A stretch of 64,000 nucleotides of DNA. It comes from Epiperipatus broadwayi (Eukaryota > Onychophora > Udeonychophora > Euonychophora > Peripatidae). The notes beneath the pieces are model-generated. The model was not told the DNA's origin and searched no databases. It was given only the letters and a program-made list of their open reading frames with translations. The DNA lies in NCBI GenBank assembly GCA_028023455.1, contig JAQFVV010012498.1, positions 4,011,797-4,075,796 of the forward strand. Direction: 5' to 3'. Of the stretch, positions 16,178 through 29,013 are shown one piece after another (positions within the stretch are counted from its first letter, which is position 1; every line of letters starts with the position of its first letter). The position numbers and the translations under genes are program-made.

Positions 16178-17497
16178 ATGATGCCCGAGGAAGAAAAACA
16201 GATCTTGCAACTCATGCAAGAAATGATGAAACAAATTCAAGACTGAGCAGAACAAATGATGAACACAAAAGAGACCAAGCAGAAAGAGATGCAGAATTTA
16301 TGGAAATGATGAAGGAGTTTAGAAGAGATTTGATGAATTAAAAAGACAAAAAATTAGATATTGATAAGATCAGTACCACTCAGGACATACAAGCTGATAG
16401 TTTCAAAGATGTACTTGTACTCAAGCAAAGAGAGACTATTGATGTAACCAAAGCCCACCAGGAGAGAAAGCCTCATGAAGCCAGGTAAGCAGAAATGATC
16501 GATTTCAACCAAGAAATGAGAGAAGACCAAAGATACTGAAAATAAAGGATGGCCATAATCCAATATGAAAGAATAAAAGCCATAGAAGATATGAAACAAT
16601 AAGTAAGTCAGCTCAAAAGAAGCATGAAACCGGTAGTAAATGAAGAGACAAGCCACAAGAGACCTAAAGTCAGATCAGGAACTAGATTACCAGAATAACA
16701 AAAATAAAATAAATGAAGAATCACCAGAAACAGTTACCAGTACAATATGTAAAGAATTAGCTTCTAATTTGACAGGAGTTACTCATAGTCAAAGTTTTAC
16801 TCTAGAAGATTTAGCTAAGGATGAATAAAGTACTGAGGAAATGGTGGTTTTAAATCTACTGCAAGCCAGCCCATCTCAAAGTGATGATACCAGTTTAGTA
16901 TCGATTATGAAAGATATCAATAGAACAATACAGACTGTTTTGGATAAATCTTCTGAAATCATAATTGATAATTCTGAGTTATATTTTCATAATAATTATA
17001 AAGATGTTCTGTGGAAAAGTGATGATGAACGATTGATAAAAACATCAAAGTTAAAGTTTAGAAATAATCCTGAATGGCGTCCTGATATGAAAATGAAGAA
17101 AGAGGACAGATCTTTAGTTGTGTACAATACTGCCCATTTTATTAAAACCCATAATTATTTATTTATGAAATATGATCAGAACAAAATTGATGAGGAGCTG
17201 AACTCATTAAACAGAAATGATAAACTTTGTTCTAAAGCATGGACATATGTTGAAAAAAATAGTTTCATAAAAGATGGAGAAAAACTTATCAACTCCCAAA
17301 GTGAATATGTTATAATGGAAGCCATTAGATCACAGAAAGTTAGAGAAATTCTTTTAAAGCAAGATATTTTTAATGATGAACAATATAATAATATACCAAA
17401 GCACAATATTGTGACTGCTTTTGATATTTTTGTAAGATTTCTAGAAAGACATACATATAACCCTTATATGCCTCCAGACCGAGGAAAATACCACTAA
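16178..17497 (+). pseudogene. Broken gag-like polyprotein of element 2
   Basis: Begins MMPEEEKQILQLMQEMM and runs through a Glu/Lys/Met-rich, coiled-coil-like stretch interrupted by stops and frame changes between about 16244 and 16640. The segments 16640-16828 and 16841-17497 are in one frame, separated only by a single TAA at 16826-16828. The last 218 codons are open and end NPYMPPDRGKYH before the stop at 17497. Position (between leader and polypurine tract) and composition suggest a structural Gag. No zinc knuckle or protease motif is visible and homology is not recognised. A similar acidic coiled-coil sequence occurs on the minus strand at 22-23.7 kb. Confidence 0.55.
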
Positions 17498-17743
17498 GAA
17501 TCAACCATGGATAAACAACATTGAAGACAATGAAAAATGCAAATGGACATTCTCACATTTGGATATCTACACAAAATATTTCAGTGAATAAAATAATAAT
17601 AATCAGCCACAATAAAGTAAAGAAAATGAATGAATGAACTATTTTCATTTCTATATTATTAAGGTTGTTTTTCTCACCAAAATGATAGCAGACTCCAACT
17701 AAAATATTTTTTTTTATTATTGATTTTTTTTTTTGATAACTTT

Positions 17744-17756
17744 AAGTGGGAAAGAA
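17744..17756 (+). promoter_or_regulatory. Polypurine tract of element 2
   Basis: AAGTGGGAAAGAA directly precedes the TG of the right LTR. In LTR retrotransposons this is the RNase H-resistant primer for plus-strand synthesis. Confidence 0.75.
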
Positions 17757-20746
17757 TGAAGCAATCAATGTCTAATCATCATCGAAGCTTCATGTTTCAC
17801 CATCTATACTAACCTCCTAGGGGTCTGCAATTCAGACCTTGCTATAAAGATATGCTATTCACTCACACACTGTATACTGAATCATTCTAAAGATGGGTAA
17901 AATTAATTTTTATTTAGTAAAATCAATGTCTAATCATCATCGATACTTCATGTTTCACCATCTATAATAACCACCTAGGGGTCCGCAATTCAGACCTTGC
18001 TATAAAGATATGCTATTCACTCACACACTGTATGCCGAATCCTTCTAAAGATGGGTAAAATTAATTTTTATTTAGTAAAATAAAACAGTAGGTTGTGTGA
18101 TGCATAGATATATATATTATGACTAAAGCAATAATTTTATTGCTATGTTTATTGCTGGAAAATACATTTGCTTATATATTTGTAATTATTTTTTATATCT
18201 GTAATGTATTTAATGTGACAACAAAGAAGAATGGGGGAGGCTAAAAATGCTAAAACAATTTTTGTTTAAATTCAGCTTGTTGCCTTTAATTAAAATTGTC
18301 AATCGCAATTAAGATCAAAAACAAATTGTTTATCAGTTGTTGTCAAATGATTTAAAATAGCTAAAAGGGGTATTTCCAGCCTTATCTGTATAAAAACATA
18401 TTGTTAATTAAATGTTCTTTGTAAGAGGATTATAGAGATCATGTATAAAAAGAGCCCATAAGACCTTTTAAGGTCAGTTGGTGATTTTCACTTGATAAGT
18501 TAGTCACTTGATAAATCAGTTTGTTACTTTCACTTGATCAGTTGGTTACTTTTACATTCCTGATTCAAAAAGTGTTGCCAGACCATCATTTAAGAAGTCA
18601 AGAGAAGTTTAGTGCAATGGAGCGTGAGTAGTAAAGCCATCCACCTTTCTTTTTCCTCTCGGAGGACTGTCTACCAGCCATAAAATTCCATCTGACCAGC
18701 AATATGAGATGACGTAGGATTATCAACATACCTGCCTGCTGCTATGCTGATATCTTAGGTAAAATTGTGTAATTTAGAGCTGACTTAATACGAACATTCA
18801 TGGGTGATTTATAATTTGTAGGCAAATTAATTCATAGATCTATTTATGATGTTTTGCTAGTTTTGCTCATCAACTCTCTCTCTCTATAATCCTTTATTAA
18901 TACTTACGTAATTCTAAATATACATTGCTTTCACGTTTAATTTATGTTTATATAACTTTATGCGGCTCAATTAAATGTATACAACTTATTTTGTTTAATA
19001 TATATATATTATTTTCTCTAATATGTCAGTATCAATCAATCTCATGACTTTAATTATATTCATTAGTAAAATTATGTTTATTTGTTTATTTAAAATAGAA
19101 ATCGTTATTTAGGTTAGTTGTATACCTAAAAGTATTTTATTGTGGATGCTTATTTCATTTTGTTGTTTAGTTGCTTTTATATAAGATTGTGACATCTAAT
19201 ATAAAATTCTACCTTTTTTCCCATTGCCAGGAGGGCTAATTCTTTAATTAATATGTATATGGGAATCAAATTTAAATATAAATTTTGTTAGCTTAATAAT
19301 ATAAATAAAAGTTATTATTCATTGTCATTTGTTAAATGACTCAGAATTGAAAACAGATTATTGCACAAGAGGTTAGATCCTTTCCAAACTTTAAGTAATA
19401 ATATAAAATTATATAAACATTGCTGGCATACCTGTTCTTTATTCTGATATTTTATCTTTTCCATTTCTCGATTGTTTTGTCATTAGGGATGAGCCTGAAG
19501 CTTCCATCCTACTTTTCAAAATCGTTCGTAATCAGGGACAATACTTCCTGTGGAACGTAAAGTTTATGAGGTTTATGTGCTGTGAATGACAGCATATCCA
19601 GATCTGGGCTCTCAAACTCAGCCTCTCCTATGACATTGCTCCACCAGAATGTGCAGACATATCCAATCTATGTTCATTTCAAATATTCTTTTACAATGGT
19701 AAAATATCCACAATCGCCATAAGGCCTTATTTCGTTATCGTATGCTAGTACCATTACTCTTGTCTTTAATTTGTTCACCGTCTGCCTAATCTTTAGTAAT
19801 TCACAATGATGTGTTAAAGATAATGATTCATTTTGTAAAAATACATTTAGTTCATTGAGTTAAGCTGCTTTCTTTTAAAAACCGTTATCAATTCCCATAG
19901 ACATAAATCTAATTTATATTAATGATTGCATAACTTACTCTCGTAAATGACGCACATTGTTTGTTTCTTATTTCTAAAAAACGTCTTTGCCAAACAATGT
20001 GAATAAAAGTATAAATAATGATTCTCCTAAGAAATACATGACTGAAATCATATATTTTGCCCATTATCAAATAAATCATTTACTGTTAAAACTGTCACGA
20101 TCTTTTATATTTAATTTAGGCATCCACAACGATCCGTAGGAAAAGTTTTTTTGAATTAGCTTATCAACTCCGCACAAGTTATAAAACACTATAAAATTGT
20201 ATGTGTAAAATTATATTTATTAAATGAGTGATAGAGGGGATTTTACACAACAAATTCCCAAGTCTTGTAAATAAACAATATTGTCCCAAGCATGAAACTA
20301 TTTGGTAAAATACCCATGCGTTTTCTTAATCTTTTGTAATATATATATGCATTTGTTTAATATTTATTAAAAATATTTATTTCATGTAAATCCTGGTTTA
20401 TCATTGAATTATTATTTTCAAGTTAATATTTAGAACTACTTTTTTTAGCTGATAGATTAGCATGAATAAGTAACTATAATAAATGTAATTCCTGGGCTAC
20501 TCCGACCTCGATCATCATCATCAGTCTGATCTTATGCTCTACCTCTTTGCTTCTGGGAATGGTTTTAAAATAATTTTACTGTGTCATCAGGATTGTTGTT
20601 TATTGGGTCAGAGATTTGAAGAGTAGGCAAATATGTTAGAATTCAGGATTGTTCCAGATCTATGTATCTTGAGCATGATCGGATTTGAGGTACTTTTGCT
20701 TAGGATTTGAATCTTCTTAAGTGAGCATACTATTTTGACCAGTACA
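17757..20746 (+). repeat. Right LTR of element 2
   Basis: 2,990 bp. Its first part carries an extra tandem copy of a 158-bp subunit that the left LTR has once. Microsatellites are short compared with the left LTR. Confidence 0.8.
17763..18081 (+). repeat. 158-bp tandem duplication within the right LTR
   Basis: AATCAATGTCTAATCATC starts at 17763 and again at 17921, with the whole 158-bp unit repeated. The corresponding left LTR region near 12071 holds one unit. The duplication is therefore private to this LTR. Confidence 0.85.
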
Positions 20747-21699
20747 ATATATATTAAATATGTTGAAAATATTAAAAAAGATAAATTTAATAATTATTTT
20801 TGCAAGCAATTTACATATATCAGAAATGATTGTTCCCTTCAAAAGTATTTGATATTCTTTAATTATAATTTCATTTTCTATGATATTTTTGTAGGATTTT
20901 CACACTGATAACTATAATCCATGCTTCCATGTATATTGTTCCTAGATAGTATCCAGTTACTTTATACTTATTTAATTTTAATGTTTATATTTATATCCAA
21001 AAATTATAATAATTATTTCTTTTTGTATATATTGTTATTCATTTTATTTATAGTCGTATAGATATTAGCTGAGAAAGATTGATGCCCCATTTTTCATCAT
21101 ATTTACTTAAAATACACTATAATTTTGTCTATGAAATCTATCAAATGTTAAATAAGAGATAAACAAAATGCATAATTCTCCAAAGTATAATTTTTTTTTG
21201 TATTATTAAACAATAATGTGTTCTTTTTAAAATAACAAAGTTTAATGTCCAATACCATAAAGCAAATATTTTTATTTTTTTTCCACTTAAGTAAAATCCA
21301 CATTCACTGTTGCATACATTCTGAATTTGAATTAACATAACTATTTAAATATGAATTATATTTAACATTATACAAAAATGATTCTTCTTTTCTTTATTTA
21401 TGATCTAATACCATAGATGAATGATATGTAATGGATTTGCATGTCACATATTCATATCGGTAATAAAAATAAAATATTTTCACCTGATAATAGATAACTA
21501 TTACTAACTCTTTAAATAAATCTCTTAATTATAATTTAGACTTAACTATTTCTTTATAATCATAATAAAATCACTGACTATATAAGTATACTTCTTTATT
21601 TTACATATTAATTACACATCTAAAAGACATGGACTTATTTTAAGGCTTCAAACTAAGGTCATTATATATTGCTTGTGTTATTTGAATACCCTTCTGGTA
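20747..21699. other. AT-rich interval, no gene seen
   Basis: Right flank of element 2. Only short hydrophobic frames without motif (for example 21141-21338 on the minus strand). Confidence 0.5.
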
Positions 21700-23700
21700 G
21701 AGATCACCCCATTAAGGTTTTGATTAGTTTTCTAAGACTGTATATGATACTAGAAGATGTTTTGGTATTGCTACTTTTTCTATGTTTTGTGGAAATGATG
21801 CATTAGTAAAATTTTGAGTGATTGTATAAGTTTCTAGGTTCTTGGTAATAAATGTTACTATTATGTATCCAAGGTCTATACCATTATTGAGTATACCTTT
21901 GTGGTCTACATATATGCTTCAGGTTGGGAATGCATAATAACATGTTCTAAAATATGTATTTTTGATGTTTCTTTCTTTAGGTTCTTGCTGCAGTCCTTTC
22001 ATGCTAATGTCATTTAATAGTTTAATGACAACTTCAATAGTAACTTTATCAGCAGCAATAAAGATTTGTTGCAAGCATTGTGGTAAGTTGTGTCTAGTGA
22101 TTCTTATAATTTAATATTCAGATGTTTAAATACTTGACAGTGAAAAAATAAGTTAAATTTTCTTCTGAATTTCTATCAAATCTTTCCTGAGATACTTGAT
22201 GATAAATGCTATTCTGTCTCTCTTCATTCCAAAAACTATTTAATAAGGCTTGATGGTAGTCTTCAAAATTATAGGTTTTATGAATAATGATTCCCACCAA
22301 TTTTTAAAAGATCCATATAGCTGATTACTTGCAATATCAGCCTTTTCCTTTTCACTTAGCAAATGCAACTCTTGCTAATGTTATTAAAGGTCACATAGGA
22401 TTTTTGGCAATGACACTCTTGAATATTTTAAGCCTAATAATTTGGATATAGTATTGTAATTTTTTATAATTTGCCTATCTTTATATTGTTACTGAACATG
22501 AATATTGCCTGTATGTTCACGCTTCCTGTCTCTTTGTGATATGTGATTTTCAACTATATTCTTAACTCCTACCACACTATCATTTAATATTCCTCTTTCA
22601 TTTGACAGAAAATGTATGATAGGTGTTATTAAATGTCTCATTTAAATAAAGATATCCCAGTGATTTTTTGACTTACTATGTTTTTATCATAATGTTTTAT
22701 TAAAATATCATTAGATTTATTTATCTAATCTTGAATTTGATTTTTAATAATAATCATAAGATTTTTGATTTTTGTTTGACATTCTTCTTCCAAATTCATT
22801 TGTATTGCATTATTATTTTTTCTTTGATTTGCCTAAGATGTTCTATTTTTTCTTCTATTGAAGTTATGTTTTCAATTACTTTACTTGATTAAATTTGGTT
22901 AATTGGAGATTGAGTCAACTTTCAAAATCATTTTCCTAAGACTGTATCATATCTAAGTGAATGCTGTAATTCAAATAATTTTGATCAATTTAAATTTCTA
23001 ACCTTTTAATTTCCTTTTCTTGTTTATCCTGTATTTTTCTATTTTATTATTATTTGTTTGTTAACATTTGTTTAGCGTAGCTTCTAGAACTTAATTTCTA
23101 TTCTCACATTTTAATCTATATTTTTCAACCTTATTTTCATCATCTGGATCCAATTTGGTGCTTATCTACACTATTTTATAATTTATTAATTTTTCTATGC
23201 TTTTGATCTTGAGTTTCTTTCACCTTATTTTCTAATTCATTAATTTTAACTATCAAATTATGTATTTGTTCTTATTCCATATTTATTTCTTGGACTAATG
23301 CTGTATGCACATATTTAGTCTTTTGCCATAATTTATTTTTTAATTTATAATGACATTCTCTGTCTTTATTATTTATACTTCATGTCCTAACTTCATTTTT
23401 TACTAATCTCTGCCTGATTGTGGTCACATATGATTTTATTTCATTTTTTGTTTGAGCTCTGCCTCATTCTGGTCAAACTTTTTTGATTTTCATCAATCTT
23501 ATTCATTAGATCTCATGATAAGTTTTATTGGCTTTGTTTTATGTAATTCATTAAGGTCTTTATCATTGCTCTTATAAATTCATCTTGATCTGCTTCTAAG
23601 GTGACAGAAATTTTATCAACTTCTTTTTCTTATCCTAACACTTCTAATATCTTTTACATCTTCCAAAATTCACTTTATATTTATTACTTCCTTACAAAGG
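21700..23700 (-). pseudogene. Reverse-strand gag-like fossil
   Basis: Read on the minus strand from about 23700 downwards, many short frames are Glu/Lys/Asn-rich and coiled-coil-like, e.g. EADQDEFIRAMIK near 23580, resembling the Gag-like region of element 2. The longest clean piece (22118-22300, minus) contains YHQALLNSFWNEERQ and FDRNSEENLTYFF. This resembles the tryptophan/arginine/glutamine region of retrotransposon Gag capsids (a Trp followed by ERQ, then a Tyr/Phe-rich stretch). Many stops and frameshifts break it. No reverse transcriptase lies nearby and no LTRs were found. Exact limits are approximate. Confidence 0.4.
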
Positions 23701-23908
23701 AAATAACATGAACTTCTTTTTCCATCCAGTATCCTAGATTAAATAAATGGATAACATTTTATTTTTACTATACTATGATATAACACAATTAAATATTTAC
23801 TTATATACATATATTAATTTATACAAAAGATCCTCCCAACATAATGTACTAATAATATATCATTTCTCAATCATAATTGATTCTTCCATTCATATTATTA
23901 TTCATACT

Positions 23909-24018
23909 AAACGTAAGTAAACTTATCAAAATTACCGCCAAGCGCTTTCGGGACAGTTTATAGTGCCAACTGTCCCGAAAGCGCTTGGCGGGAATTTTGA
24001 TAATTTTACTTACATTTA
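23909..24018. repeat. GC-rich-core hairpin (MITE or PLE-tail foldback)
   Basis: Arms of about 50 bp (23909-23958 and 23969-24018) are near-perfect reverse complements around a 10-bp loop. The core is CTGTCCCGAAAGCGCTTGGC, strikingly GC-rich here. The words CGAAAGCGCTT resemble the TGAAAGCGCTT of the Penelope-like tail at 2.58 kb, so this may be a minimal folded-back tail of a related element. Confidence 0.7.
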
Positions 24019-24892
24019 ATAGCTTCATTAACTGTGCGCAGAGCACACACACACACATATATATATATATTAATTGATTTCATACGCTAATGAAGTAAAG
24101 CCTTAACTATTCATTCTAAAGTATATTTTTTAACATATAATATTTTATTTTTGCACTATAGTGTAAATATTATAACTTTGCTCAAAAAACTTTGTGTTAT
24201 GCCATTGTCAATAAGTCAGTACACAAAGTATCAAATGTTTTCCCTTAATTTTCTGAAAATAAGTAGGAGACAAAACACATTCAGTTGATTTCAAATACAT
24301 TCTACTATTCATTTGATGGTTACTTTATAAAAGAATTTTAATAAATGTTCATTGGTAAGCCCAGATTCAATTCTGCTACATCACCAACATATAGCACATA
24401 CTTTGGTGCTTTCAGAAACAGAAATATAAATTCCAACTTTTATCATTATTTTACAAACCCAGGTATCACTATCTAGTACTTTGCCTTCATTTGGTTTTGA
24501 TTTGGAATATGTACTAAAATATTTTATAGGTCTATTACCCATTAATCTGTGTATTGTTGTGTCCATTTCCAGAAAATAGTTCAACAACCAAGTATAAATT
24601 TGTTGCATCAACAAAACATAAATACAAAAGTAAAATTATTATTCTTTATAGGGTCATCGTTAATCAGTTCAAATTAACACCGATATAGATAAAGATCATT
24701 ATATTAATTAAAATCATTAAATATTTTACTCCTATATATTTATTCTTAATGTTTCTAAGTCTCTCATGGGTTGTAAATAAAGGGTGGTCCTTGATGGTAG
24801 GCCAAAATATAATGTTAAAGATTTTAGCTTTGTTATACCCTGTGAATTGGGTAAGCAAATATATCATTGGATGAATGTAACAGACATGAATG

Positions 24893-25196
24893 TAACAGAC
24901 TAAACATCTTATTAAATTTGTCTTCATTATATGTTACATTATATAGTTAAAGTCTAACAGAATATAGCCCAGATTATATTTGATTATAATAAGAATTATA
25001 CGAATCAAGCTTCATAATTGCATACCAAAATGAAATAAATAAATTATCCTATTAAACTGAACAGACCAAAAAATTGTCAAGCTCAGATAGCATGATTTTA
25101 TTAGTATCATAATGTTATTTAATTATAAAAAATACTATTACCATAAATCATTATTAAAAATTATCTAACATATGGGTTGTCAAAATATAATGATAT
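24893..25196. repeat. Repeat X copy 2, left part
   Basis: Matches the first third of 10953-11775, including the run TTATCTAACATATG. It is interrupted after about 25196 by a LINE and resumes near 28500. Confidence 0.6.
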
Positions 25197-25326
25197 CAAA
25201 GTTACTTATATGTGACAAATTTTGTTGCTGAGTAATTATTTTTTCATTTTGTCCTAGTACTGTTTACCTCTAGTTACTTGCACTTTTTTCTGTTTTTGGT
25301 TTAAGGAGTGGTGGGTTTGAAAATCG

Positions 25327-26076
25327 ATGTTAATGAAGTTAAAAATTGCATCCTTAAACATTTGGGGACTTAACTCCATTAATACAATTTATCAACTGAA
25401 ACAATGGTATATTGTCTATCCACATCTAACAGGTCTACTTGAAACCAAAATATACAATGGTTCACATATTGACCCTTTTGTTGATTTTGTAAATAAGGAT
25501 TTGCAGATTTCTATACACCTTCCAACTCCCCTTCTGTGGGTACAGAAATTATTATAGATAAAACTAGCCCCTTTAGCTCTTTTAAAATTTGGTATATTGA
25601 TGAACACTTTGCTGGTATTTCATTATGACATAAAGCAATGGTTCTAGATGTAATTTTTGTATATATTCCTGCTGGATCTGCAATAATAAACAGACTGATC
25701 CTCACATTAAATTCCATGCTTGGTGTGTCCCCTATGGGTGATTTTAATTTGTCATATGAAAAATTTGTTAAAAAGTGGTTACATCATTTTTCCTTTCCAC
25801 TGATGAGTGGGGAATGTTTTGCCAAATGGCACCATTTCTTTTAACAATGGAAGACTTTCTTCACTAATTGATGTCATGCTTATTCCCCAATCAATTCATC
25901 ACCTTATTAATCTTGAAATAAAAAATGCATCCTTTTCATACCATGCTGCACTTGTCATTAAAATTGATCTGGATTTCAATAATAAAACTTTAATATTCAC
26001 TGGACATATTATTATAATATTACTCCCATCAAAAACACCTGAATATCTGTTTTCAGAAATTTATATATATATTTAA
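25327..26076 (+). pseudogene. LINE AP-endonuclease remnant
   Basis: KIASLNIWGLNS (catalytic Asn) and GLLETKI (catalytic Glu) lie in the first frame, 25327-25557. SPMGDFNLSYE (Asp and Asn of the GDFN motif) is in a second frame, 25638-25844. SSLIDVMLIP (RIDYI motif) and SYHAALV (normally SDH) are in a third, 25807-26076. The order matches exonuclease-endonuclease-phosphatase domains that nick target DNA for LINE retrotransposition. At least two frameshifts and the SDH to SYH change make it inactive. Confidence 0.8.
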
Positions 26077-26351
26077 ATAAGTTAAATAAGATTGATATGT
26101 AAGCATATTATCAAACATGATACACCATATTACCAGAACCACACCATCACCAAAAGACGTATTGTAATTAGTGGAAAAAATGTACAAAAATATTATTCAG
26201 AATCCATCCTCAGTAAATAAACAACAAAAATTAAAAAAAACCTTAAAAATGTATATAATTGAACAGAATTATCACTCAAAGAATATCTAGCAATAAGGAA
26301 GAGGAAAACATTTATTGGACAAACTCATACATGGTCTAGAAAATATATCAG

Positions 26352-26657
26352 TTGGACCTTGAATTACCCTCGTTCAATCAGATTGCCAACAGCCATCCAA
26401 ATACAAACATGAATAGTTACTGGGATTTATATCATGGAACTGACCATTTGTATTATAGGAATAGGTTGCAATCTGTAAACTCTTATAACCTTGCAAAAAG
26501 CCTTTTAGTGAGTCAAAAGAACAAGATAATTTTTTCTCAAATGAATTTACAAGGAAATGGGTCCATAGATGAATCTTGCAATGCTGACCTTTATGGGATA
26601 TCTCACTTTGTATATCAACATTTAAATTTCATTACCTCTAATTTCAAGAAAATCTAA
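26352..26657 (+). pseudogene. LINE inter-domain remnant
   Basis: A 101-codon open piece between endonuclease and reverse transcriptase motifs, collinear with the linker region of L1-like ORF2. No motif of its own; assigned by position and orientation. Confidence 0.45.
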
Positions 26658-27074
26658 CAAATTTCCTACCAAAATAATTATACACAATACAAAATTTATA
26701 TCCTATATAAGGGAAAATATATCAACCATGGAAAAATTAAGACCAATTTTAATGAGTCCATTGGGGACAAGGTATTGGAGGTTGTTCTAAAAAATATAAT
26801 GAAGTCATACATATTACATATGATCTATAAATGCTAATTTGCAAAAATGAGCTCATCTACTAATCATGCAGCCTTTATATTTAGAACTGTTACTGACATG
26901 GTTAGAATAAAAAAAAGTCCTATTGTGATTCAGTAATCTGGATTTTATATAGTTCCTATTGACATTCTGATTAATATTCTAGCTGAAATGGGTATACCTA
27001 AAGCTTACATTTATGTTTTGACAAATTTGCTTCAGAACTGGGAAATACATGTAATAATAAATGGATGAATACCA

Positions 27075-27377
27075 GTGCCGATTATTCCCAATTGTTTTAT
27101 ACCTAAAGGTTTACCATTGAAAACAATTATCTTCTCAATATACATAAACCCTCTATTAGCAGCAATCAAAAAAGAAATTACAGGCATATATATTTCAGAC
27201 CTAAACACCAGTATTAAGTGTGTTGCTTACATGAATGATATTGCAATTGTTTTATTGTCCAGAAAACAAACTCCACTTGTAATAAAATTGCTAAAACAAT
27301 ACACTTACAAATTCAAACTCATGTTAATATGGAAAAATCAAGTGCATGGCAAACTTACACAGGACACAATATTATAG
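27075..27377 (+). pseudogene. LINE reverse-transcriptase palm remnant
   Basis: IPKGLPLKTIIFSIYINPLL corresponds to the RQGCPLSP...LYINPLL block, and CVAYMNDIAIVL to the catalytic YADD box. The box reads YMND, so the first catalytic aspartate is Asn. Flanking frames are broken. It cannot polymerise. Confidence 0.8.
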
Positions 27378-28499
27378 AACGTTTAAAGAAAAACACAGCC
27401 TTTTATTTGGTTTTATTTTTTACTTAAATCCTACATAAATGGAGAAAAAATATTCAAAAACAACTTTCAATTGAAATAGAACATACAATTAACTCCTTAA
27501 CAAAAGCTTCTATCTCTATATATGCCAAAGTTTCAGTTTACAACATGCTAATTGTGACTAGAATGATATATTATACACCGATAATAAAACTTACAAAGAA
27601 CTTTATTAATCATAGTCATACACTAAGATTTCATTAATCTCAATCAGAAAGCTCTAGTACCCATTGGCAAGATATGGCCTGGGTATACATTTAACAAAAT
27701 TATTTGAAATACATAAATCACTTAATATCATCTCAAGATGTACTGAGATGTTTTCTTACCTGGAAATAGCATTTAAAGTCACACCTGCAGATAGATCACC
27801 TCCACTTCTGGGTCATTTATAGGCCACTAGAAGTATATTTATTACTTTCCCCAGTCACAAAAATTCACAAAAAGTCTGTACTTGAACTTATAAATAGACA
27901 ACTATGATACAGATTTAGATATTGATCACTTGAGCCTAAATTTGTTGATTTTCTGGTTAAGATCAACTTAGAAGCATTACTTACCAATTTTTTTACAAAT
28001 ATAAAAGTCAAATTCTATCAATAGATGATTGCTGTGGTCTATGTAAAAGAGAGTTCTAAATCCAATATCACATTTATTTCAGTTCAGGGCAGAAATACCC
28101 ATCATATTTAACAATAAAAATATTGGATATATGTTTAAAGAATTTTGCAAAGATCTTTTTCAAAGGTAAGAGCTAATATATTTGTTCTCTCTGCTATATG
28201 ATACAAAAGATGCATTTATGTCTATGAAAATAGTTCAAGAAGTCCACTAATTGCTTTTAGAAATAAGCTAGAAGTAACAAAAGAAAGGGATGAAAAGTTT
28301 CCAAATACAATTTATATATAAAAACCTGGTCGAGACTCTCTCAATCTTCAAAGTTATAGCATGATACACTGCCTCAATAATAATATCTGGTTTTTAAAAT
28401 TGAATTGCTGTATATAGCCTGTATAATTTAATTAATGTTGTAAGAAAAAAGTATAACCAATGTTTTCTTTACAAAGAAGGAATAAAGTATCTTTGAAAC

Positions 28500-29000
28500 A
28501 TAAATTGATAATCTACTCTAAATAACTGTTTCTAAACATAAGTTCAATACATAATGTCATAACTTTAAAATTTGTCCATCAATAATTTATAATAATCCAA
28601 ATTATTACAGATTTATGTACTTGTACGGCACCAATGAGTTCACAGGTTGATACATATTCAATTCAGTAAACAAATAATTCAATGAATAGATGATTTATTC
28701 ATTAATAAATATTTAATTTGTGGATTGTGTGATATTGTAATGTATTTTATAAAAAAAGTGAATCAATAGTTTATAAAGAATCAAAGGATGCATTAATAAA
28801 TAACGATATGCAAATTTATTAAGATAAAAAAATATTAGGTTACACTGATAAATTTCGAAGTCCATTATATTATAATCTATTTTTATTGCAATTACTTAAT
28901 TGCAACCAATATTTTAAATAATGTTTTGACACTTATATTTTATAATCACAATATGGTTAGTATATGATATCTTTCTTGTTGGCATTCAAACACAAATATA
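28500..29000. repeat. Repeat X copy 2, right part
   Basis: Resumes the X sequence (CTAAATAACTG, then CAAATTATTACAGA, and so on) after the LINE and ends near an (AT)n tract at 28997-29013. Confidence 0.6.
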
Positions 29001-29013
29001 TATATATATATAT

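Larger units (their letters stand above)
12066..20746 (+). mobile_element. LTR retrotransposon with about 3-kb LTRs and a decayed gag-like interior (element 2)
   Basis: Direct repeats 12066-15025 (2,960 bp) and 17757-20746 (2,990 bp) start TGAAGCAATC and end in GTACA, giving TG...CA ends. A classic polypurine tract, AAGTGGGAAAGAA, abuts the right LTR at 17744-17756. One base after the left LTR is TGGATTTTTTTTCCGGGC, a candidate primer-binding site (TGG start is textbook; the matching tRNA is not identified). Outer flanks are both ATAT. The 2.73-kb interior carries a broken coiled-coil gag-like frame but no protease, reverse transcriptase, RNase H or integrase, so the element is non-autonomous. 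LTRs differ by substitutions and indels, so the insertion is not recent. Confidence 0.8.
25197..28490 (+). mobile_element. Dead L1/Tx1-like LINE inserted into repeat X
   Basis: About 3.3 kb with recognisable AP-endonuclease at the 5' side, RT motifs in the middle and a degenerate Cys-rich tail, all in short frames broken by stops and frameshifts. The C-terminal segment near 27500-27570 (LSI-like then SV-N) resembles the loop typical of L1/Tx1 reverse transcriptases. The two halves of repeat X flank it precisely, so the insertion is later than X. A target-site duplication could not be picked out confidently. Confidence 0.75.

Noticed and set aside
16354-16656. 100-codon minus-strand frame rich in Phe and Leu
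   Set aside because: Antisense shadow of the Lys/Glu-rich gag-like region on the plus strand.
17176-17406. Minus-strand Ser/Phe-rich frame
   Set aside because: Antisense to the open gag-like frame 16841-17497.
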